In this document: piece by piece, positions 16,276 through 25,214 of the stretch | Position numbering within the stretch: the first letter of the stretch is position 1 | How the letters are laid out: each line of letters starts with the position of its first letter | NCBI GenBank assembly: GCA_900316585.1 | Contig: ONDM01000011.1 | Coordinates: 1 to 64,000 of the forward strand | Direction of reading: 5' to 3' | From: an uncultured Prevotellaceae bacterium | GTDB lineage: Bacteria > Bacteroidota > Bacteroidia > Bacteroidales > Bacteroidaceae | Length of the DNA stretch: 64,000 nt | Program-made: the position numbers and the translations under genes | The notes under the pieces: model-generated | What the model saw: the letters and a program-made list of their open reading frames with translations, nothing else | Databases searched by the model: none | Told to the model about the DNA's origin: nothing

Positions 16276-18015
16276 ATGAAAAAGAAAAAAGCATTAGTTG
16301 CAGTAGTATTAGGGTTCCTTACATTAGGACACATGAACGCCAATGCGACCCAAAATCCAGAATGGCTGAAGAATGCCATTTTCTACCAGATTTATCCTTC
16401 CTCTTTCATGGACAGTGACGGGAACGGGATAGGAGACGTACCTGGCATTACATCAAAACTAGACTATATTAAGTCCATAGGCTGCAATGCCCTCTGGCTG
16501 AACCCAGTCTTCGTATCAGGATGGACTGATGGAGGGTATGATGTTATTGATTTTTATAAGATTGACCCACGATTTGGCACCAATACAGATATGGTAAAGC
16601 TGTGTGAAGAAGCTCACAAACGCGGTATTAAAGTGTGCCTGGACCTAGTAGCCGGTCACACCAGTGACCAGAGCCCGTGGTTTAAACAGTCATGGGAAGC
16701 ACCAAATGAACAATATAGCGACTATTATATATGGACAGATGAGCTGAGTGACGTAAAGCCAACCGATATTATTAAGCTAAAAGAGGTGCAAGGTAAAGAA
16801 TTTGGTTATGAGACGCTGATAGCCCGCTACGTAGAAGCAGACGCCCCACGTGCAAAATACTACGAAAAGAATTTCTATCCTTCACAGCCAGCCCTGAACT
16901 ACGGCTACGCAAACCCTGACCCTAGTCATCCATGGGAACAATCGGTCAATGCACCTGGGCCACAAGCCACTCGCCGTGAGATGCGTAATATCATGCAGTT
17001 CTGGTTCGACAAGGGTGTGGATGGTTTTCGCGTGGATATGGCAGCCTCTCTGGTGAAGAACGATCCTGACAAGAAGGCAACCATTGCCCTCTGGAAAGAA
17101 ATGCGTGAATGGATTAACAAAAACTATCCAGAAAACGTCCTGATTTCTGAATGGGCCAATCCTCCACAGAGTATTGAGGCAGGTTTCAACATTGATTTCA
17201 TGATTCACTTTGGTGTTCCTGGCTATGGTTCCTTATTCTTCCAACCTAATACCCCTAACGGGAGAAGTGTGCCAGACAGAGGACAATACGAGCACTGCTA
17301 TTTTGAGAAAGCCGGTCTGGGAAGTACAGAAATCTTCTTCAAGAATTACCTGAACTCATACAACGAGACCAAAGGGAAAGGATACATTGCCATTCCTACA
17401 GCCAATCATGATTTCCAGCGCCCTAATATAGCAGACCGCAATACCATGGACCAATTAAAAGTGACCCAGGCCTTCTTCATGACTATGCCAGGCACACCAT
17501 TCATCTATTATGGCGATGAGATAGGAATGAAGTTCGAGATGGGCTTAAAGCCAAAGGAAGGAAGCGCAGAACGCACGGGTACCCGCACCCCAATGCAATG
17601 GACGACAGGTCAGAATGCAGGCTTCAGCACCTGCTCACCTGACAAGATTTTCCTCCCAGTAGATACTGACAATGGTTCACTTACAGTAGAAGCACAGGAA
17701 AAAGATCCGAATTCACTATTGAATTACACGCGCGAACTGATAAAGCTACGCAAGAGTAGTACTGCTCTAGGAAATACCGGTGACATTGAAGTCATTCATG
17801 AGAATTACCCCTTGATATACAAACGTTCTGCAGGCAACGAAGCTTACATTATAGTCTTGAATCCAAGTGCCAAGGCAGTCAGTGTAAGCATTCCTAAACA
17901 AGGATCCACAGAGCTGGTTTTTGGCGACAAGAAGCAAGGAGCAATCAAGGAAGGCAAAACCAGCGACAAGGTGGTGGCAAAAGGTATTTCAGCGCTTATA
18001 TACAAAGTAAAATGA
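16276..18015 (+). CDS. GH13 alpha-amylase/alpha-glucosidase family enzyme, exported
   Basis: A 579-residue enzyme. The ATG at 16276 places a signal peptide (about 1-22, ending NANA) at the start; a longer in-frame ORF from 16072 would begin inside the previous gene. The (beta/alpha)8 barrel opens with AIFYQIYPSSFMDSDGNGIG. Catalytic regions: DLVAGHTS (region I), GFRVDMA with the nucleophile Asp (II), ISEWAN with the acid Glu (III), and TANHDFQRPN with the third Asp (IV). A C-terminal beta domain ends at VKAKGISALIYK-like strands. Region I has Gly where most GH13 enzymes have Asn before the His. It probably works in the periplasm on malto-oligosaccharides and lies beside susR; there is no lipobox. 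Confidence 0.88.
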   Translation: MKKKKALVAVVLGFLTLGHMNANATQNPEWLKNAIFYQIYPSSFMDSDGNGIGDVPGITSKLDYIKSIGCNALWLNPVFVSGWTDGGYDVIDFYKIDPRFGTNTDMVKLCEEAHKRGIKVCLDLVAGHTSDQSPWFKQSWEAPNEQYSDYYIWTDELSDVKPTDIIKLKEVQGKEFGYETLIARYVEADAPRAKYYEKNFYPSQPALNYGYANPDPSHPWEQSVNAPGPQATRREMRNIMQFWFDKGVDGFRVDMAASLVKNDPDKKATIALWKEMREWINKNYPENVLISEWANPPQSIEAGFNIDFMIHFGVPGYGSLFFQPNTPNGRSVPDRGQYEHCYFEKAGLGSTEIFFKNYLNSYNETKGKGYIAIPTANHDFQRPNIADRNTMDQLKVTQAFFMTMPGTPFIYYGDEIGMKFEMGLKPKEGSAERTGTRTPMQWTTGQNAGFSTCSPDKIFLPVDTDNGSLTVEAQEKDPNSLLNYTRELIKLRKSSTALGNTGDIEVIHENYPLIYKRSAGNEAYIIVLNPSAKAVSVSIPKQGSTELVFGDKKQGAIKEGKTSDKVVAKGISALIYKVK

Positions 18016-18072
18016 AATATTCAAGCACAAGCAGAAAACAGACTTAATAGGTTAGGTTTATAAGAGTTCAGA

Positions 18073-18123
18073 AAAATCCGGTAGATTCTTAGCTCGATAA
18101 AAGACTAAGAATTACCGGATTTT
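18073..18123 (+). terminator. intrinsic terminator after the GH13 gene
   Basis: A long stem formed by 18073-18092 and 18105-18123 (AAAATCCGGTA...TACCGGATTTT with an inner ATTCTTAG/CTAAGAAT), loop about 12 bases. Confidence 0.82.
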
Positions 18124-18177
18124 ATCATAGATGAAAACGATTTTCCCTCTTTTCACCCCAAAATCTGCTATTTAGAA

Positions 18178-18208
18178 TTGTCTTTTAAATTGAAACTTTT
18201 TATCTTTG
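18178..18208 (+). promoter_or_regulatory. promoter of the SusR-like regulator gene
   Basis: TTG at 18178-18180, a 20-base spacer, then TATCTTTG at 18201-18208, 36 bases before the ATG. Confidence 0.65.
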
Positions 18209-18244
18209 CAAATAGAACCTGAACTAAGAAACCTTTAGTAACCT

Positions 18245-19897
18245 ATGATAAAATATATTTCATCGTTCTTTTTTCTATTTCTGACAAGCATAACAACGCT
18301 ATATGGACAAGACCTGAAAACAGTTTTGAACCGTCTGGATGAAGCCATTGATAACCGTCCTGAATACATTGCAAATAAACAAAAGAAGTTAGATGACTTG
18401 CAAATAGAAACGTCCAGGAAGACTGGTGAAGACCAATATAATGGTTACAAGCTACTATTTCATGAATATCGTACATTCAGTGCAGATTCAGCACTGCATT
18501 ATGCCCATGTATGTAATGAGTGGGCTTTAGCCCACCAGGATTTTGTAAAATTACAAGATTCTCAGATTATGGAGGCTGTTGGTCTAGCAGTAATTGGGCA
18601 GTATGAGCAGGCTAACACCCTAATAAGCAAACTTGAAAACTATGTTTATCCTGAGAACAAAGAAGATTATTACTCTGCCAGAACCGATATCAGCTATTGG
18701 CAAGGTGCTTTCTCCTCATTGAAAAGTGTAAAAGAAAAATATTATATAATCAGCAGAACTTACAGGGACTCTTTGAATTATATTACCCAAAACAAGACTT
18801 TTAAAGAGCAAGCATCAGTAATCATTCAAGGATGGACAGATCCCAAAGGTTCTATCTCTGCTACTCGCAAATACATACGTGATTTGCCTGAGGGACATGA
18901 TTCCATTCGTTATTTTGCCAACCACTTGGGAACAATCTACCAATTAGAAGGGAAAAGAGACTCCAGTGAATATTTCTTTGCTATATCAGCCATTTCTGAT
19001 ATGGAACGAGGCGTACGTGAGCATTCTTCTCTCATCAATTTAACCATGCAGTTATTTGAAGACGGAGAAATAGACCGTGCTTACAAATACATGACCCAAT
19101 GTCTAAATGATGCCAATGAGTCCCTTTCCGCACTAAGGAATCTAGAGATGTCCAAAATGATGTCTCCTATTATGGAGGCTTATAACAAAAAGCTGAAACA
19201 TCAGGAGCGGATACTTTTCTGGATCAGCATAACACTGGCTATCCTATTGATTATCATCATACTGGAGTTATTCCGTATTTATAGAATCAGTAAGAAACTG
19301 AAAGCAGCACAAGATATTGTGCTAAAAGCTAATGAAGACCTTAGAATATCCAATGAGAAACTAGCCTTAAGTCTGGAAAAAGAAAAGACTATGCGTAATA
19401 ATTTATTGGAAAGTAATAGAATTAAGGATACCTATCTGGCCAATTATATGAGTGACTGTTCCAAATTCATTGATAAACTGGATGCATACAGAAAATCACT
19501 TCACCAACTGGTTATGCGGAACAACATAGACAAGTTGTTCTCTTCTATACGCTCTACTGAATTCATAGAAAATGAGATAGAACTTTTTTACAAAGGTTTC
19601 GATGAAACTTTTCTCAGTGTATTTCCTAATTTTGTGGAAGAGTTCAACAAGTTGCTCACACCAGAAGGGCAAATTATCCCGCCAGCAAAGAAAAGGCTGA
19701 CCACCGAACTTCGGATTTTTGCCTTAATTCGTTTAGGGATCACTGACAGCAACGATATTGCCAAGTTCTTACGCTACTCTGTGAAGACTATTTATAACTA
19801 CAGAACAAAAGTTCGAAACACTGCACTAGGTAACCGAAATGAATTAGAAGACAAGCTAAAAGAAATAGGCATAGAAAAAGAAAAAAAGGAGTCCTAA
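18245..19897 (+). CDS. susR: SusR-like membrane-spanning transcriptional regulator (DUF6377 type)
   Basis: A 550-residue protein with an N-terminal signal or anchor (about 1-20), a helical TPR-like sensor region (about 25-315), one strong membrane helix (about 322-345, with ILLIIIILELF), a coiled coil (345-405), and a C-terminal DNA-binding domain (about 475-540) with a helix-turn-helix DSNDIAKFLRYSVKTIYNYR. This arrangement matches Bacteroides SusR, which senses maltose outside the cytoplasm and activates starch genes. Its position between the GH13 gene and susC agrees. The stop overlaps its own terminator (19881-19912). The exact ligand here is inferred, not shown. Confidence 0.88.
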   Translation: MIKYISSFFFLFLTSITTLYGQDLKTVLNRLDEAIDNRPEYIANKQKKLDDLQIETSRKTGEDQYNGYKLLFHEYRTFSADSALHYAHVCNEWALAHQDFVKLQDSQIMEAVGLAVIGQYEQANTLISKLENYVYPENKEDYYSARTDISYWQGAFSSLKSVKEKYYIISRTYRDSLNYITQNKTFKEQASVIIQGWTDPKGSISATRKYIRDLPEGHDSIRYFANHLGTIYQLEGKRDSSEYFFAISAISDMERGVREHSSLINLTMQLFEDGEIDRAYKYMTQCLNDANESLSALRNLEMSKMMSPIMEAYNKKLKHQERILFWISITLAILLIIIILELFRIYRISKKLKAAQDIVLKANEDLRISNEKLALSLEKEKTMRNNLLESNRIKDTYLANYMSDCSKFIDKLDAYRKSLHQLVMRNNIDKLFSSIRSTEFIENEIELFYKGFDETFLSVFPNFVEEFNKLLTPEGQIIPPAKKRLTTELRIFALIRLGITDSNDIAKFLRYSVKTIYNYRTKVRNTALGNRNELEDKLKEIGIEKEKKES

Positions 19898-19912
19898 ACG
19901 ACTCCTTTTTTT
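19881..19912 (+). terminator. intrinsic terminator overlapping the susR stop codon
   Basis: A 13-base perfect stem AAAAAAAGGAGTC / GACTCCTTTTTTT with a 6-base loop; the left arm is inside the coding sequence. Confidence 0.9.
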
Positions 19913-20220
19913 GTACCATCTCACAAACTCAACAATCTAAAATACAATCTTTTAGATCTTACAAAGCACTCCTTTTTTACTTCCTATCCAAAAATAGCAT
20001 TCATATTTGGATTATTTTTGTCATGCCAACCTAAATGAAAAATAGGGATTGGCATACAAGACTATGATGCACAGATTTCATACACGTTTTTTAGTTTAAG
20101 GTTATTTTATCAGGTACGATATGATAATGCCATCCTTACAAATGATGGCATTGCATATCATCCTGCAAATCTGGAATGAAGAACAACAATTATTTTAAAT
20201 AACTTAATTCATTATTAACT
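19913..20220 (+). promoter_or_regulatory. susC upstream regulatory region with a long inverted repeat
   Basis: This is a 308-base noncoding region. Its main feature is an inverted repeat: GATATGATAATGCCATC (20118-20134) against GATGGCATTGCATATC (20144-20159), complementary except for one bulge, with a 9-base centre. It ends 61 bases before the susC ATG. A TATTTTTG core occurs at 20013-20020 without a proper -33 element, as expected of an activator-dependent promoter. SusR binding here or an RNA hairpin in the susC leader are both possible. Confidence 0.6.
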
Positions 20221-23214
20221 ATGTGTAAAAACCACTTATCTAAAAGACTGCTCTCGTTAGCGACAGCATTCTTAATGACCGTAGTTGCGATGGCGCAAAT
20301 TACAGTCTCAGGTAATGTAAAGGACAATAGCGGAGAACCCATTATCGGTGCTAATGTCCTGGTAAAAGGTACCACCAATGGTACAATTACCGACTTTGAT
20401 GGTAATTTTTCCATCTCTGTACCAAGTAATGCGACATTGGTTTTCTCTTATGTAGGTTATAAAGACCAAGAGATTGCCGTAGCCGGTAAAACTACTATCA
20501 ATGTAATTCTCGAAGAAGACTCAGAACTTCTGGAGGACGTAGTCGTTGTAGGTTATGCCGTTGGTTCAAAACGTACCATCTCAGGTGCTGTGGACCGTGT
20601 CAAGAAAGAGGACATGAACAAGGGTGTTGTCACCAATCCTGCCGATGCATTAAAAGGAAAGGTTGCCGGTGTAGTCATCAGCCAGTCTGGTGGTGATCCA
20701 ATGGGAACCAAGAACATCCGTGTACGTGGAACATCCTCACTTTCTGGTGGTAATGACCCATTGGTAATCGTTGATGGCGTATTCGGAGACATGACAATGC
20801 TGAATGCTCTTGCTCCTAGTGATATTGAAAGTATGACCATCCTGAAGGATGCATCTGAGACCGCTCAGTATGGGTCACGTGGTGCAGCTGGTGTCATAGT
20901 AGTTTCAACAGTAAAGGGCAAGGCAGGTTTTGCCAGGATTGACTATTCAGGCCAGTTTGGTGTAAACACCATTTACAAGAATCTGGAAATGCTTTCAGCA
21001 GCAGATTATCGCTCAACAGCCAACAGTCTTGGGGCTTCCTATACAGATATGGGAGCAAGCACCGTATGGCTTGATGCTATTGAGCGTACTGGCATTACAC
21101 AGAACCACAACATAGCTTTCACATCTGGTTCAGAAAATGCCAACATGCGTGCCTCTTTAGGAGTTATTACCCAGCAAGGCGCACTGAAGAACTCTGACAT
21201 GACCAATTATACCGCCAAACTAGATGCCACTCAGTTCGCATTCAACAAGAAGCTGAAATTGGAACTTGGTGTTTTGGCATCACAGCGCGACGGTAAGATG
21301 CAGTATGACATGCAGAAGATGTTCTATTCTGCTGCAGCCTACAATCCTACCTATCCAACCGTCAAGAATTCTGAAGGAAGATGGGATGAGGACCTGCTGG
21401 CAAATGAGATCTACAACCCACTGGGTCAACAGGAGATTCAGAATGACTACAACGTAGGTAATGTTAATGTCCATGGAAAGGCAACCTGGACAATTTTGGA
21501 AGGCTTAAATCTGAGTGCTTTCGGTTCTTACACTTATATTGACATTCAGCAGAAACGTTATTTGCCTAATGACATCCGTCAAGGCGAATTGAATGGAAAT
21601 GGATGGGCATACCTTGGTAGTACCCACCGCAAAGATCTGATGGGAAACATTCAGCTATCTTACTCTAAAGACATTGCCAAGCATCACATTGATGCATTGG
21701 CCCTGATGGAAGGTCAGACCTACAAGACATTCTACTTCGCAACTCAAGCTAAGGGTTTTGAGACCAATTACTTCGGCTATAACAACTTGCAGGCAGGAGC
21801 TAATGTAGCATGGGGCAATAATCAGTCAAACTCATCAGAATATACTTTGAGTTCTTACATGGCACGTATAAACTATATGTACAACAACCGTTACATTGCT
21901 ACTGTAAACGTTCGTACTGACGGTTCTTCAAAATTAGGTTCAGGCCACAAGTGGGGTTGGTTCCCTTCTGCTTCTGTAGCTTGGGTTTTGAGCAATGAGC
22001 CATTTATTAAGAAAATCCGTTCCATTGACAATCTGAAAATCCGTGCTGGTTATGGTGTAACCGGTAACCAAGATGCCATCAACCCTTACACATCACTGGC
22101 TTTGATGGAACCTAATGGTGTCACTAGCGTAAATGGTACCAACACTACTACATTTGCCATTACATCAAACAGCAATCCAGATCTCCAGTGGGAAACCAAG
22201 AAGACTCTAGATGTAGGTATAGACTTACAGATGTTTGCAGGCCGTCTGAATGTAACTGCAGACTGGTATACATCCAAGACCTCTAAGTTGCTCTACACTT
22301 ATACCGTTCCAGTTCCTCCATTTACTTACAACACATTGCTTGCCAATATGGGTGAAATGACAAATAACGGTTTTGAATTCTCTGTAAACGGGGACATCGT
22401 CAAGACTAAAGATTTCACTTTCAATGCAGGTTTGAATCTAGCCTTCCAGAAGAACACCCTAAATTCACTTTCAGGAACTTACAATGGACAGGAACTGACC
22501 ACCTCTGAGCATATTGCAGTAGCCAATATCAATGCGGCAGGCTTAACCCAGAACACAGGTGTAGCCTATCTGATAGAAGGTCAGCCTATTGGTGTATTCT
22601 ACTTGCCTCATTGTGAAGGCATAGACTCCAATGGTCAGTACATAATCTCAGACTTGAATAACGACGGCACAATTGACACTAGCGATAGTGGAGACCGACA
22701 GGTAGCAGGCCAGGCTATTCCAAAACTGAATGCAGGTTTGACACTGAACTTCAAGTACAAGAATTGGGATCTGACCACACAATTCAATGGTGCTTTTGGC
22801 CACAAAATCTACAATGGTACAGGCATGACCTACAGTAATATGAACAATTTCCCTACTTATAACGTTTTGGCATCGGCACCTAAAGCAGGAAATGGTACTG
22901 GAATCTATGACATTCAGATTTCAGACTACTGGCTGGAAAAAGGTGACTATGTAAACTGGGAATACGTAACATTGGGCTACAACTTTACCAAAGATGTATT
23001 AAAGAGCAAATTCATAGAGAACATTCGTCTAGCGCTTTCCTGCAACAACGTTTACACTTTCACAGGATATAGCGGCTTGACTCCACTGATCAACTCAGCA
23101 TCTCTAGTCCGCCAGAGTGAAGGAACGACTTCATATGGTACAATTGGTGTGGATGACAAGCGAATCTATCCATTGACCCGGACCTTCTCACTGCAGTTGA
23201 ATATCACATTCTAA
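20221..23214 (+). CDS. susC: SusC-like TonB-dependent oligosaccharide transporter
   Basis: A 997-residue outer membrane protein. It has a signal peptide (about 1-25, ending AMAQ), a carboxypeptidase-regulatory-like domain (about 27-105, with GEPIIGANVLVKGTT and DGNFSI), then the VVVVGYAVGSKRTISGAV segment that precedes the plug, then NIRVRGTSSLSGGNDPLVIVDG and GAAGVIVVSTVKGK of the plug, and a 22-strand barrel ending in FSLQLNITF. This is the typical SusC architecture. It imports oligosaccharides, here probably alpha-glucans given the neighbouring SusR, GH13 and GH31 genes. susD follows after 24 bases. Confidence 0.95.
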   Translation: MCKNHLSKRLLSLATAFLMTVVAMAQITVSGNVKDNSGEPIIGANVLVKGTTNGTITDFDGNFSISVPSNATLVFSYVGYKDQEIAVAGKTTINVILEEDSELLEDVVVVGYAVGSKRTISGAVDRVKKEDMNKGVVTNPADALKGKVAGVVISQSGGDPMGTKNIRVRGTSSLSGGNDPLVIVDGVFGDMTMLNALAPSDIESMTILKDASETAQYGSRGAAGVIVVSTVKGKAGFARIDYSGQFGVNTIYKNLEMLSAADYRSTANSLGASYTDMGASTVWLDAIERTGITQNHNIAFTSGSENANMRASLGVITQQGALKNSDMTNYTAKLDATQFAFNKKLKLELGVLASQRDGKMQYDMQKMFYSAAAYNPTYPTVKNSEGRWDEDLLANEIYNPLGQQEIQNDYNVGNVNVHGKATWTILEGLNLSAFGSYTYIDIQQKRYLPNDIRQGELNGNGWAYLGSTHRKDLMGNIQLSYSKDIAKHHIDALALMEGQTYKTFYFATQAKGFETNYFGYNNLQAGANVAWGNNQSNSSEYTLSSYMARINYMYNNRYIATVNVRTDGSSKLGSGHKWGWFPSASVAWVLSNEPFIKKIRSIDNLKIRAGYGVTGNQDAINPYTSLALMEPNGVTSVNGTNTTTFAITSNSNPDLQWETKKTLDVGIDLQMFAGRLNVTADWYTSKTSKLLYTYTVPVPPFTYNTLLANMGEMTNNGFEFSVNGDIVKTKDFTFNAGLNLAFQKNTLNSLSGTYNGQELTTSEHIAVANINAAGLTQNTGVAYLIEGQPIGVFYLPHCEGIDSNGQYIISDLNNDGTIDTSDSGDRQVAGQAIPKLNAGLTLNFKYKNWDLTTQFNGAFGHKIYNGTGMTYSNMNNFPTYNVLASAPKAGNGTGIYDIQISDYWLEKGDYVNWEYVTLGYNFTKDVLKSKFIENIRLALSCNNVYTFTGYSGLTPLINSASLVRQSEGTTSYGTIGVDDKRIYPLTRTFSLQLNITF

Positions 23215-23238
23215 TAAATCCTTAAACAGAATAACTTT

Positions 23239-24990
23239 ATGAAAAAATATATTTTAAGTTCAATGATTCTGTCCGGATTGATGTTTGCATCTTGTAACCT
23301 GGACGAGACCCCATTGAGTAAATTCGATGAGAGTGAGGCATTCCAAAGCTCTACATTAATCTACGTGAATACCGTAGCAAATGTATACTCATCAATAGGT
23401 GGCAATATATATGGAGGCACAGATGGAATTCAGTCCATGAACCTGCTGACTAGTGATATGGCCTTCATTCCTGGCCGTCAGGGCGACTGGGTAGATGGTG
23501 GTAAATGGCAGAACCTGACACTACACAATTTCAATCCTTCACAGGATATGTTTACGAACAACTGGAACCATATTTATTCTATCATCGGTCTGTGCAACAG
23601 TTCTATCGAGAAATTGGAAAATTTCAAGTCTACCAACCCTGCTTGTGAAGATTACATTGCAGAACTTCGTGCCCTACGTGCTATCTACTACTACTTTGCA
23701 CTGGACAACTATGGCAATGTGCCTATTGTAGTCTCTGCTTCCCAAAGTGTAGGTGACGTAGCACAGAGCAGTCGGTCAGAGGTCTTTGCTTTTGTGGTAA
23801 AAGAACTGACTGATGTCCTTCCATCCCTATCTGAGGAAATGAGTCAGAAAAGTGGTGAATACTATGGAAGAATCACTAAAGGCATAGTCTATGAATGTCT
23901 GGCAAAATTAGCTATCAATGCTCCTGTATATACTACTGACCTGACAACTGCTTCTAGCATGTCTGCCTTCGTAGGTAACCTGACCGATGGTTCTGCAAGT
24001 GAGACACTTGGCAGCGCAATCTCAGCTAAAGGGAACAACATTAACATGGCTGTAGACGGCACTACCCGTAACTGTTGGGAAACTGCCATTTACTGTGCAG
24101 ACAAATTGGAAGAGCTTGGTTATGAGTTAGAAAACAACTATTCAAGCAACTTCGCTGTAGCAAACGAAACTTCCTCAGAGAACATCTTCGTCCGTCCAAA
24201 CGATGACAAGATGTATATGATCTGGGACTGCAACCTTATGCGTTCCTGGCACTACAATCATGCAGGTGCAATGAACTATAGTGGTTGGAATGGACCATGC
24301 GCAACAGTTCGCGCCATGAATGTCATGGGACTTTGGAAGGACAGCGACTTGGAAAAGGCTGATCCTAGACTGGTTCTTAACTACTATACCTACAAAGACT
24401 ATGCTGATGAATGTGGTATTGTAGCAGATGGCGCTACAGATCAAGATTTGGAATATCTCCCATTACTGGCACGTGTGGACTATAACACCACCATGCAGAA
24501 AGCTGAAGGATGGTCAGATACCCAGTTGGCTCACATCGTAAAATGTGGTGGAGCTCGTATGAAGAAATATGAGTTCGATGCTACTTCCACAATCCAGGGA
24601 GACAACAACAATGACTTGGTAATCTGGCGATATGCAGATGCCGTTTTGATGAAAGCAGAGGCTCAATACCGCTTAGGAAGAACCGGTGAAGCACTAGCTA
24701 CCCTGAACACCATTCGTGCACGCGTAGGTGCCACACCTAAGACCACCATCAACCTGAACACTATTCTGGATGAGCGTATGATGGAATTTGCATGGGAAGA
24801 CAGCCGCCGCACAGATCAGGTACGTTTCGCTACTTGGACTGAACCTACAGTAGACCGCTATCCAAATGTTTCCCACAATGCATCTGCCGGTGGTTGGAAT
24901 CAGGACACTCAAGGTTACACTTGTGTATTCCCTATACCTCAGGCTGTATTAGACTTAAATACCAATCTGAAGCAGAACCCTGGCTATTAA
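23239..24990 (+). CDS. susD: SusD-like starch/oligosaccharide-binding lipoprotein
   Basis: A 583-residue surface lipoprotein with a lipobox (LMFASC, Cys at about residue 19), the SusD N-terminal TPR-like region (ALRAIYYYFALDNYGNVPIV) and the C-terminal RADAVLMKAEAQYRLGRTGEA plus DERMMEFAWEDSRRTDQVRF motifs. It forms the lid of the SusC transporter. No SusE or SusF homologue follows; a terminator (25015-25053) closes the two-gene operon. Confidence 0.95.
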   Translation: MKKYILSSMILSGLMFASCNLDETPLSKFDESEAFQSSTLIYVNTVANVYSSIGGNIYGGTDGIQSMNLLTSDMAFIPGRQGDWVDGGKWQNLTLHNFNPSQDMFTNNWNHIYSIIGLCNSSIEKLENFKSTNPACEDYIAELRALRAIYYYFALDNYGNVPIVVSASQSVGDVAQSSRSEVFAFVVKELTDVLPSLSEEMSQKSGEYYGRITKGIVYECLAKLAINAPVYTTDLTTASSMSAFVGNLTDGSASETLGSAISAKGNNINMAVDGTTRNCWETAIYCADKLEELGYELENNYSSNFAVANETSSENIFVRPNDDKMYMIWDCNLMRSWHYNHAGAMNYSGWNGPCATVRAMNVMGLWKDSDLEKADPRLVLNYYTYKDYADECGIVADGATDQDLEYLPLLARVDYNTTMQKAEGWSDTQLAHIVKCGGARMKKYEFDATSTIQGDNNNDLVIWRYADAVLMKAEAQYRLGRTGEALATLNTIRARVGATPKTTINLNTILDERMMEFAWEDSRRTDQVRFATWTEPTVDRYPNVSHNASAGGWNQDTQGYTCVFPIPQAVLDLNTNLKQNPGY

Positions 24991-25014
24991 ATACTACATA
25001 GTTAATACTTTAAG

Positions 25015-25053
25015 AAAAGGCACGGAGTTTCTTTATGGGTTCTTGTGCCTTTT
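25015..25053 (+). terminator. intrinsic terminator after susD
   Basis: Stem AAAAGGCAC / GTGCCTTTT with a 21-base loop. Confidence 0.75.
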
Positions 25054-25108
25054 CATTAAAAAATGCCATTTAACTGATTTCCGTCATTCTTTTTTGGTAA
25101 GAATCTAT

Positions 25109-25116
25109 TATATTTG
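25109..25116 (+). promoter_or_regulatory. promoter -7 element for the six-hairpin glycosidase gene
   Basis: TATATTTG, matching TAnnTTTG, 98 bases before the ATG at 25215. Together with the preceding terminator it marks a transcription unit separate from susCD. Confidence 0.55.
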
Positions 25117-25214
25117 CAAGTAGAATCCTGAATCTGAATTCCTTAATCATTTAAAATGGGAATGGTATTTTTTTCAGCCTAAGGAAGAATGTCAAACTCT
25201 AAAAACATGAAAAC

